Assembly: GCF_921293095.1 (NCBI RefSeq)
Contig: NC_060257.1
Location: forward strand, 58,750,968 to 58,814,967
Origin: Ischnura elegans
Lineage: Eukaryota > Arthropoda > Insecta > Odonata > Coenagrionidae
Direction: 5' to 3'
Length of the DNA: 64,000 nucleotides
Within the stretch, counting starts at the first letter, position 1. Each line of letters opens with the position of its first letter. The position numbers and the translations under genes were made by a program. The notes under the pieces were generated by a model. The model searched no databases. It worked only from the letters and a program-made list of their open reading frames with translations, and was not told where the DNA came from. Shown piece after piece: positions 11,001 to 23,000 of the stretch.

Positions 11001-14000
11001 CAACCGAGTCAAACATTCCAGCATTCATCATTTAGTATTTGAGGTGTTCGAAATTCGAGGTATTCGAATATTCGAGCAATGATTTAATATTCGAATTCGA
11101 TATTAGAGTTCGAGAAATCTGCTATTCGACCCATCTCTACTCAAAATACCAAAAGTGATTTCATTAACGCGGGAGAAAGTGCACAGCAAAATGTAACAAT
11201 AGAAGGCGCGAGGGATGTCATCGACACTCCAAAGAAAATATTTTTCTTTTTTTCATTGGAATGATACAGCCATGTTGTGTTCTTTTTATAATAGGTCAAC
11301 CGAATTAAATTGATACCAACTATGTACTTACTAGAGATGGGTCGAATAGCAGATTTCTCGAACTCGAATATCGAATTTGAATATAAAATCATTGCTCGAA
11401 CATTCAAATACCTCGAATACTAGAATTGCAAAAAGCTTATGAAACGTACGTTTCTTCTTCTATTTCACTTGATGAATGTATAAATAAAAAGGTGTATAGT
11501 GGAACCTCGATCTATCGTTCTTCAAGGAGATAGACGAAAAAAAAAACGAAGAATGCAGGAATGTTTGACTAGGTTGCCTATGCAGCAGGAAATCCAAGAT
11601 TTTGGCGAGTAATTGTGATTTCCTTTAAAGGATTCAAACAGGAATTTAGCTGATTAATGGAATATTTTAATTTTATGGAAACAATTTGGGCATACAGTTG
11701 ATTCAACTTACATCTCTTTCAAATATTCTTAGGGGACACACCACCTTGCGAAAAAATGATTGCATGTCGTCTCGGCATTTAGACTGCTACGATGGATTTC
11801 TGTCTGATAATCTTGCATATTTTTTAAGGGTCTGCACGGGGAGTGGGGGGGACATGTGCCCTTGTTCGCCCCTCCCCCTCCTCCCCCCTAGATCTGCCTA
11901 TGCCATTGACTGTTCCTTGCTATTGAAATCTTAGTTAATGGGGTTATTTTCATTATTAATTTTAGTTAATTACCTAATGGATGTAATTCTCTTTTCAGAT
12001 CCTAAAACTGGGGACAATTTCACATGTATCTGTGCTGAGGGATATGATGAGCCTTATTGCAAGGATCCATTTTGTCATGTAAATCCATGCTTGAATGGAG
12101 GGATGTGCAATGTTTCAGAAGAACTGGTATGTTTATACTACTTTTCGTATTGATTTTAATGTTGTTAGTACAACGGAGTTATTGATGTTATGATTGTTCG
12201 GGCATTAGTAATAGGTTTTACAAAGACTACATTGCCAATTGTCCTTTCACGCGGACCCAAAATTGCTATGAGTTAAAAGAATCTGATTGATGGAATGGAA
12301 AAATAAGTTATGATGATAAAAAAGCATTCTCCACGCAGCAATTCTCTTCTAAGAACACATAAGTTACCACCCTGATTTCTTGAATTGGTAATGCCATTAA
12401 TATGCCAATAGTAGTTGTGGGAACTGGAACTTAATCTGAGAAAATGCATGGCAGTACATGACTTTCAGAAGTTGTCCAACTATCCCTGTGCTGTGCTATA
12501 TGCTGTGGATGGTGTTAACACAAAGGCGACGTACAAAGTGAAGTATCAAGGAGTTGTGATAACTTCAAAGCTATTGTGGGGAAAACATATTAGGAATATT
12601 TGTGGAAGAGCCCTGAAAAAGTTAGGATTCATCAAGTATACTGTGGGAAGATTTTCGGATGAAGAAGTAAAAGAGAGCTACTATTTCACACTCGTCAGGC
12701 CACACCTTGAATATCAAGTGAGCATATGGGATCCGGTGCAAAAAGACTTAATCCATGTAACGAATGAAATAGTAAAGCTGCGCTATTCATCAAAAACTTT
12801 CAGGGGCATTCATGAAGCACTACACAGGTTTTAAGCAAATTAGGCTGGGACTCACTAGAGGCTCGGAGGATTAGCACAAGGATTACATTGCTTGAGCAAT
12901 TGAAAATAGATATCTTTAAGAATGACACAATATTAGAGCCCCACTACATTTCCAGGTCTGACAGAAGCAATAAATTAAGAGAGATATTTGCTGCATAAAT
13001 GGGTATGGGAATTCATTTCTACCCAAACAAAAAAGGACTTTAATAAATGCTGGTCGTAATTTTGTTTGAGCATTTGCTCTATATGAGTAAATGTCTGGTG
13101 TCCTAACACCCCCTGCCACACGCCTTTTAGGCAGCTTGCAGGGTAGCATGTAGATGTGGTAGAGCTCCAAGATAGTGTTCAATAAAAACTTCACAGTGGT
13201 GTTTAAAAAAGGGCCAAAAATCAATAATAAGACCCCATTTGAGATAAAGGCAGTGGAAATAATTATTAAATGAAATGTTTTCCGAGTTCAAAATGAAAAT
13301 TTCTGAAATCAAAATACACTTCAATGGTTGAGTCCTTCATCTAGGTCGCTTTCATGTTTTTTTTTTTTTGTTGTCAGTGCAGCTTTAGTAGCTTATTCAG
13401 CCTCTAAAACCTCACCAAGTTTTAACATGTGAACATAAACTTCATTTTCAGATTATATGAGCATCACTCACTCAGTTATTTGATCCAAAAGGCTGGCAAC
13501 AATGGCATTGCTGTAGTTTGTGCACGATCTTAGCAAATAATGCTACAATGTTTGGTGTTGTTTTAGAATTAGATAATTTTGCTGTTAGAAATACTCGGTC
13601 AGTAAAGAAAAATTGATTCTTGAGTGTATTTTGATGATGTAGTTAAATATGCATCCTGTTAATGTAGTTCTTATTGGCTATTTAAGAGTGATGTACAGTG
13701 GCACGACTTGGAGTATGCTTTGGGAGGGGTTGAAGGGACCTGGAGGGGTGGCCTCCCCAGGCAAAGGGAGGCCCAGGGAATATTTTTGAAAAATAACATG
13801 CCTTGAAATACATTATTTTGGCACTCATAATTTGGGTTCCAATCATAATTCCTCGGGAAATCATCACAACAGGGAAAACATAAGTATACTATAAAATTTT
13901 CTGAGGCTTTGGGGGGGGGGGGGGGATCTATCCCCCTCGTCCCCCCCCCATAGTTATGCCACTGGTGATGTGTATGTGTAACTGAGACTATCTGTACATT

Positions 14001-17000
14001 GTGCATTTGAAATGAGTGTAAAGTTGTTTGAGTCTATGAATGTAGAAAAGCAATTCCTGCATTGTTTTTCACATGTTTAATTTTCAGCTTAATGCAGGAT
14101 AACCGGCTTGCTTTTTTATTCCTTGTATTATGATAACTTACCTCATTTTTCTAGCCACCTCACTGTGTTTGTCTGCCTGGCTTTGTGGGAAAACACTGTG
14201 AAATAGATATCGATGAATGTGCATCTCATCCTTGCATGCATAAGGGACATTGTATCAACCAAATTAACCAGTACACCTGCAATTGTTCTGGCACAGGTGA
14301 GTGTGAATTCAATTAAAGTAGCATTGTGTACACAACGTTTTTCCTCTCCGCTAGTCAATCACTGAATAATGTTGTAATTTTTAGTATTGTTATTTCCAAA
14401 AATAAATAATAATAGTAATAATAATAATTCTTTATTCCTTAAGATTTTGTGGATATCATTGAAGAAAAAAAGGAAAATTAATTGTGTAAAATAAGTATTA
14501 TAAGGAGACATCCTATTATACAACTGCCTTGTTTTTGTGTACCATTGTATTTTCCCAATGAAACTGGTCTACCAGCATTTTTTGTATTAGTTAGCAATTA
14601 AATGCTGGTGCACCCTTAATGCAAGCATGCCTAAATGCTAAGTTGGTTTTGACTAATGTGCATTTCTCACATCTACTTGCTTAAAGAAAAATGTCAGAAA
14701 GATTTTTCTCCACCCTTCCCTTCCTTATGGTGCAAATAGCCTTAGCTGTCGGTCACCTTCTCCAAATGACATACTGTATTGATAAATGATTGAAGCTTGA
14801 TAGCTGACCTTTTTATTGCAAATAAATTTATTTTTTGGGCTAATTATGGATATTTTTTAATAGGGTGGTTTCCTTCATCAAATAAAACGAAATGCATTGA
14901 TTGCGATTCCTTACCCATCATTAATATCTTCATAATATACAAATTATTTGGTTTTACAAATCCCAGTTTAGACGAATGGCCACGGTCAATTTTAACCTCA
15001 TTTGAAAAAGGCCAGATTGGCGCCCATGTGATTCCACTCCATGTGACGTCACAGGGACCTAGTTTCTACACGAGTAGATAGGAGTTTTTCATGGTCTGAG
15101 ATTACCAACGCATGCATGAGGCACAGAGCTCAGGGAAACATCTCATAATAATTGCACATTAAAAATACCTAAGTTGGAAAAGTTTCCTTCGTTTGATAGG
15201 GGAATAATAATCCTTATTTAAGCCAAGCAATACCTGCTAGTAGCCTGCGTCGTATCAGCGCTCAAGCCTCGCCCCAAGGTCACCTCACACGCCGACAGCT
15301 GGAACCAGAAATACGTCAAACGGACTTTTCCCATCATTCCTACTTAGCCTTCGCGTTTTCGTGCGCTTGAAATTTTTCACTTTTCATTTAATAGCAAAAA
15401 ATAGATATCGTCATTTAAAAATCTACAAGCGTGAAATAAGTACTATAGGAGTATAATAATCTTTCGATTTAGGCAATAAAAAAATAATAGGAAACCACCC
15501 TATTTGGCATTTTGTGCTGGAGGATTCTTCAGAGTGCAAGGGTCATCCAACTGCTGCGGTTATAGGGTATTGTTCTGTAGGGATTTACATTTTGACACCA
15601 AGGGTCTCTGAGTTTCACTGAGCATCAAGCTGTGGTCTAGGTTTATATGTACTACCCAGGTATTTTTGGATCTGAATGGCCTCCCTGACCAGATGAGTTT
15701 TAAATTTTTTCTCTTAACCCTTTCATGCCAGACATCAGGTGGAGCCAACTGGCATTTTCATATGCAGAACACCTGATGTCGGGTAAAGCTGTCATGGATT
15801 TTTCAACGAAAATGACCGGACTCTGGCCGACGCGAGGGAAGGGAAGTGACCGCTCTGGTAGCAATAGGGTAGTTTCCTTCATCAAAGAAAACGGAAGGCA
15901 TTGATTGCGATTCCTTACCCACCATTAGTGTATTCATAGTATACAAATTATTTGGTTTTAGAAATACCGGTTTAGACGAATGGCAAGGGTCAATTTTATC
16001 CTCATTTGAAAAAGGCCAGATTGGCACCCATGCGATTCTACTCCACGTGACGTCACAGGGACTTACGAGTAGAGCCTATACTAGTAGATAGGAGTTTTAC
16101 ATCGTCTGAGGTCACCAATGCATGCATGAGGCACAGAGCTCAGGAAAGCATGTCTTAATAATTACCGTATAAGCGCGTGTAAGAGGCGCACCTTTTTTCC
16201 CAGACATTGCAGCCGAAAATGGGGGTGCGCCTCTTACACAAACTTCTTATCTCCCCTCCTTCCCTTCACCGGTCGCAAGTCCAAGGGGAACTGAGTGGCC
16301 TTGGTTTTCAGCGTGAGTCAGTCATCTGAAACCCTGGGTCAAAATCAAACGGCAGGTAGGGGAGTTTATCCCTTAGTGACGCATTTTTTAAATGCTCCTG
16401 TTTGAATTTCTTGCAAGCATCGCGCCGTCACGTCGGTACCCCAGAGGTGAACATTGAAAAGATCGCGCGGGGTTTTTCGCTCCGGAGCGCGCGCTAAATT
16501 TGCTGCCACGAGTGGGAATCCCGCGGCATTTATATTGCATAGTGTAATCGCTTATCAAACGTATAGAAACGCGTCGTTTTGAAGGACATACCTGGTTAAT
16601 AATCAACATCTGTCTTGCCGAGCAATTTCCATTACGTTGAGCACCTGATTTTTTCAAAAATCATCTTCAGACGCTAATATGAGGATTTTTGCAACTGAAA
16701 ATTATATTGGTGTCTAAACCTGCGGTTTAAAAAATTCGAACGAGTGCGTTCATTGTTGGACTAAATGGTGGATAGAAGAAATCGGAAATGCTTATAAGTG
16801 AAGAGCGCTGAAGGCGAGGTTGAGGGGAAGGAGCGCGCTCCCTCCCCTCCGTATTTCAAGCTACGAGGCTATGAGCGAAGGAGCAAGGGAAGAATACGTC
16901 CGATCTTGCATGTGACGTCGTTGCCTTTAATGCGAAGGCGCAGCAATGTGATATACGCAGTTTGCGTTGCCTGAAGTTTCCAGTCCGTCTCGTCTTGTTT

Positions 17001-20000
17001 GAATGCGCTTATGCTACGCTTGTTTCTTCCGAAATTGTGCTGTTTGGACTATGTTGAATATTAGTAGCCTTGTTTTAGCTATAAATCTTTGTGTCAATCA
17101 ATTAGAGCTCAAAAAACTTAAATGCTGTCAGATAAACATCGCGTAAGGTCAAATTCTTTTTAGAACCTCGTGCGTGTCTTACAATTGCTGAAAGATATCG
17201 AGATATCTCAGAGCTCAGAAGGTGACTCACCTAGCATTTGACCTCCAGAAACTCGGAAAATTGAACCTGGTAGACCGAAAAAGGTCAGTTGGTGAGATGG
17301 GGTAGGGATGAAACACGTTTCAATTGTTCCCCTGTAACTTGAAATTTTCCTATTTTCCTGTGGAGTCTCGGAAAGGAAAAAAACGCCAGAGGCATTGGCT
17401 GATGGAGGGCCGAGTGTAGTTCCGTTAGGCCCCTTGCACGCACACCGATTTTGGACAGCCGGTAAAATATCGGCCGATATTTTACGGGCGAAGCGATGCT
17501 TGCACACATGCCAGATTTTTACCGGTCAAACGATAAGTTGCTATGTTTTTTAGCCGGCGCCGGCGACCCACAGTGACAATGGCCGGCAGCTAACCGGCAT
17601 TTTGCCGGTGCCGGCGCGTGGTCGGTACGTGTGCAAGCTCCAATGCTCTCCCATTGTTCACTATTGGAATGTGGACGGCCGATATTTTACCCGCCGTCCA
17701 AAATCGGTGCGTGTGCAAGGGGCCTTAAATCTACGACGTGGTTATTATCCTACGGCGCTGAGATTGCCCCGATTGTTGTCCAATCTCTTGGGAAGGTTCA
17801 TGCTATGTGCCTGTCGTGTTTTGCCTTAAAATTTTCCACGGCTGCAATTCTATTGCAATACTTCTGCGAGAGCTTTTAAACAAAATTGTTCGTGAGTAGG
17901 ACAAGCAACGTAGAGCGATGGCGTATGCGAAGAGAGGATCGGAACTCTTTCTACTCCCTCTTATGCCGCTATTACCGCCGCAGTTATCAAAATTTCCTCT
18001 TTCAAATAGTACTGAAAGAGGAAATTTCGATTACTTTCGAAATTCCAGGCATAAATCTGCAACACCGCATGATAGGATAAAAGAAATGCCGCAAAATGTT
18101 TTCTTTATAGCTTCGATCCTCAAAATAGGGGTGCGCCTCTTACACAAGCTTATACGGTACCTATTAAAACTGGCTAATGTCGGAAAGTTTTCCTTGTTTG
18201 ATAAGGGATTAATAATCCTTATTTAAGCCAAGCGCTACCAACTAGCATGGTACTCTACTACCTGCTAGCATCCTGCGTCGTATCAGCACTCCGAGCCTCG
18301 CCCCAAGGTCACCTCACTTGGAGCAGCGGGAACCAGAACGACGTCACATGGGAGTTTTCCCAGCATTCATACTTACCCGTCGCGTTTTCGCGCGCTTGAA
18401 AATTTTCACTTTTCATTTAATCGCGAAAAATAGATATAGTCATTTAAAAATCTAAAAGCGTGAAATACATACTCTAGGAGTAATAATCTTTCGATTTAGG
18501 CCTTAAAAAAATAATAGGAAACCACCCTATTGTCTGATGCATTCAGGCCCAGCCTGTAACCCAGCTTAGCGAGTCCTTAGGGCTACTATTCGGCAGTTAA
18601 GCCTGACCCTCCCACTCATTTATGATCATCCCTACCTCAGGAATCCGTTGCATAGTGGTTATATTGTCAATAGTTTTTTCAATGATATATTTTGTTGCAT
18701 ACTACAATTTTTTTATATGTAATTTGAAATGAATTCTTCGTTTTTTTTCTGTGGGTAAGCAATTTTTAAACAAAATTTTAGCCTTAAAAATAACAGACTT
18801 CTGGACTTGTAGTCTTAGCACCTTATGTTCACTAACTTTGTTGTTATTAATGTTAGGAATCCATTGAAAATTCCACAATGCTAAAAAAATGTTTTATAAT
18901 TCCTCTAGAAGAGTAAATTAATGAAAATCAAATGCAATATTTGGTTGTAAAAACACTGGGAACACAATAAGTTGACCCTGGATTCTTGCTAAGATAGGGT
19001 TAGAGGGTCCAGACCAGTGGCCAGGGTAAGGAATCAACCTCAAGAGGTCATTTTCAAGTACCTCTTGAGGTTGAAGTATGTCCACCACCACCACCATTAG
19101 TCAACAATCCTAAGATTGCTTTGACGCAGCTCTCCATTTCTCTCTCCTGTCCGCTAATCTTTTCATAGCTACATATTTCTTCTCTTTTACATCCTTTATA
19201 ACCTGTCCTATATAACTCATTCGGGGCCGTCGCTTGCCCTTTTTCCCTTCCACTTGTCCTTCAACGATTGTCTTCATCAGACCATCGTGCCTCAAAATGT
19301 GGCCAACTAAGTTGTCCCTTCTTCTGCTTAATGTTTCTAGGAGGCTTCTCTTTTCTCCTACTCTCCTTAGCACTTCATGGTTACTCACACGGTCAATCCA
19401 TTTTATCTTCATCATTCTTCGGTAGCACCACATTTCGAATGCTTCCACTCTTGACTTCTCTGCTGCTGTCAACGTCCAAGCCTCGCTTCCATAGAGAAAC
19501 ATACTCCATATGTAGCATCTGATGAATTGTTTCCTTACTTCTATGCTGGTATTTTCAGCTGTAAGAAGATTCTTCTTTTTGTAGAAAGCCATGCCAAGGA
19601 AATAAATGCGTGGAAGAAAATGAAGTCATTTTTTCATTTGTGAACTTCAACTTCTACAAAGTTGAGCTGGAAACCATTGAAAGAGTCATAATTTTTTTGA
19701 GCATTTGCTTTATATGAGTGAATATCTGGTGTCCTAACACCCCTTGCCACATGTCTTTTTAGGCTGCTTGCTGTGTTGTATGTAGATGTGGTACAGCTCC
19801 AACATAGTGTTCAATAAAAACTTTACAGTGGAGTTTAAAAAAAGGGCCAAAAATCAATAATAAGACCCTATTTGAGATAAAGGCAGTAGAAATAAATATT
19901 AAATGAAATGTTTTCTGAGTTCAAAATGAAAATTTCTGAAATCAAAATTTACTTCAATGGTTGAGTCCTTCCTCTAGGTCACTTTCACACTCATAAAAGG

Positions 20001-23000
20001 AAATCAAAGATGTTGCTTTTCATTCAACATTGGAAAATATTCAATAACACCATCTGAATATGCCTCACAGAATGGGGCGAGATCTTGATTTATTATCGTT
20101 AATTTTTCTCTGTATGAAATATTTTGTATTCTTACATGTCCATTTATTATTAAAAATCTCTAGTATTTATTTTTGTGGTATGAGACAGCTATTCGTCCTC
20201 ATTTTATTGTCTCAAAAGCCTTTTTAATTTACCCCTCTGTGTGTCCATGTGACCGCTGGTCTCATATAATTTCTCACCTTACTGCCCTTGGGGGGTGCAT
20301 GAAATCAAGTAATGTGCTATAATGCATAGTGAATAGAGTATACATAAAATATTTTCATGAAAGTCTAAGGGACGAAAATACCAGGGTAACTCCACCCCAA
20401 AAAGAGCTCCGTACAGAGAGGTTTAAAATGTTCTCATGCTACCTGCAGCACGGAACACATTTTCCAATTGTAGGCACCGGCAGGAAAGGGTTGAGGTAAA
20501 TATTTTAATGATTTCTACATCAAACTCATGTCCTTATGTGTCAAAATTGGTGGAATTTTCCCCAAAAAAAAAAAGAATTGAATTTTTTGTTCTATTTTTT
20601 ATCTCAGTTGTCTTGTCTATTTTCAGGCTACATGGGGGAGAACTGTGAACTTGACATTGATGAGTGCGCATTGACAGCTGACCTTTGTGGATTCAGTGGT
20701 AAAATATGCATAAACATTGATGGCGGATTTCTTTGTCAGTGCAACCCTGGGCTGTGTGGGGATGATTGCTCCCTTCCTGATCCATGCGTGGTAAGCATTG
20801 ATTTTTAATCATTTCAAACATAGAAAAAGAAATTCTTCTGAAATAATTTTGATTAGGTTTTTACGTGTTGAAAGCCTTATGAGGCCGTTAAATGCTGAAG
20901 TTAGGGCGAGTGCAGACACTTTTTAAATATAAATACTAGTTATGCATCGACATACATGTGCTTATATTAGCAAAAATAAAAATTAAATATGATTGAACCT
21001 TAGAAACAGTATTTATATACATATGTAGTGTTTGATAAATACATACATACTATAAATTGAAAAATATATAATCCCTAGTGCTCGAAAACCCATATGTACT
21101 AGAATACCCTTTAGAGTGCAATTTGTTCTCGAAAGAGTTTTTCATTGAGATTCACGAAACCTCTTCAATATCTGAATAGCAATTTTTTGAACCCTCTTGA
21201 AATCTGCTAATTTTACAAAACTATCTATTCTCAGAGAAATATGTACTACTCTCTGTATAATTCCACAAGCTAGGCATATCACCATTATGATGAAAACAAC
21301 TTTATTTTTATAATATTATACCATAGAGAAAAATTAGGAGGATCTAAATTTGCACAATGTCTTGTTTTTTTTTCAGTCAAATCCATGTGAGGTTGATGAA
21401 TTGTGTTCAGCTAATTGTACCACAGAACCTGACTTTGTGTGTATTGTTCCATTTGATGAGTCCAGTACTTCTACGGTAAGGAGGAGAGAGATAATTTATC
21501 TTACTTTATTTTTAATTCGTCAAAAGTATTTGAAGTACTTAGTGATGCATCCTTAGGATTAATATTTTATAATATTGTCAGAATAATGATGGAAAACTTT
21601 CAATAAGGAACTTGGAGCAGTAATTTATTGATATGAAAACAACTTCAACTTGTCAAACACAAGTATTGGTTTTAAAAATTCCTTATTTGCCTTCATTTAT
21701 CATTGCCTTCAAAAATTTTTTCTTGCATACGGTATTGCATGATGTGTATATAAACAAGATAGAGGCATAATATGTAGATTTATTTAATAGATATCAGCTT
21801 CTGTCTTATTTTACTTTCCTTACTTATTGTTAGGATTGCCTATATGTGTTACTTGAAAATTCATTCTTATTAATCTGTACACTGATGAATGAACATACAA
21901 ACCTTTGTAAATTTTAAAAATTTTTTTTCTTTGGTATGACACGTTTTGACACTAAGGTGTCATTCTCAAGTATGCTAGCATCAAAACACGTTGTATCGTT
22001 AAAAAAATCAGGGGATCGGGTTTTGTGTGGTGACTAGAATTTTAGCTTTCCATCCTGTGGGCTCAGGTTCAAATCAAGAATTTTCAGAGACTGCCCAATC
22101 CCTGCTTGAATATTGTATTGAGACAATTCAGGTGCAACACTCTGTCCGTTGGACGGGACGTTATGCCGTGGTACCCTTGGTGCCTTTCATTAAGGGCAGG
22201 CTAATGCAGACACCAGGTTTCTCTCCGCCCTTGCTTCCATGCTCTTCCCTAATGGCACAATTAAACTCAGCTGTTGGTCAATTCTCCAAATACCATTCCA
22301 TTCCATAAAAAAATTTGTGAAAATTGCAATGGCTGTATATTTTCAATCAGCATGAATTTTCACAGAGGGAAAGCCAAATTTGTCACTAACGGCTTCCGGG
22401 TGCAGCTGCGTGTAGCGCTTTGTCGTGCAAGCTTTCGCGACCGTTGCAGGACGCATCATCAGGCAATGAATGAAATTACGGAAATTGGTGGTCAATTAAT
22501 ATACTTGTCCAACTTCCCCCATCCACCGGAGTAGTGGGGAAGGAGGGCGGAGCTGACGTCAGCAGAACTCTCACCCCTGTCCTTGGGCGGCGAGCGGACT
22601 CTTCTTCTTCTGAGTTCTGCTGACGTCAGCTCCGCCCTCCTCCCCCACTACTCCGGTGGATGGGGGAGGTTTGACGAGTATATTAATTGACCACCAATTT
22701 CTGTAATTTCATTCATCGCCTGATGATGCGTCCTGCAACGGTCGCGAAAGCTCTCACGACAAAGCGCAACACGCAGCTGCACCCGGAAGCCGTTAGTAAC
22801 GATGCCTCTCGCTGTGAAAACCTATGTTCAAAGGAAAGCCAAATTGATCTAATTCTATATCCTGATTTTTCAGGATGGTAGTCTGACCGGAGATGTGGAA
22901 GCTGCAGGCATAAGTCCATCGGATGTGGTAATCATAGTCGTATCCATCATTGGCGCCTTCGTGGTGTTGGGCGGGGGAGCAGGTTTGACTGCTTTCCTCG

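Larger units (their letters stand above)
15863..18531 (+). mobile_element. MITE family C copy 2, host of nested insertions
   Basis: It has the same AATAGGGT...ACCCTATT ends and collinear sequence as copy 1, but it is interrupted at 16165-18157 by a TA-flanked element that itself carries a third element. Without the insertion it would be about 670 bp. It lies in crumbs intron f, 359 bp downstream of copy 1 in the same orientation. Confidence 0.85.

Noticed and set aside
22020..22090. A tRNA gene at the SINE head
   Set aside because: Box A and B are present but no acceptor stem or anticodon arm can be paired.
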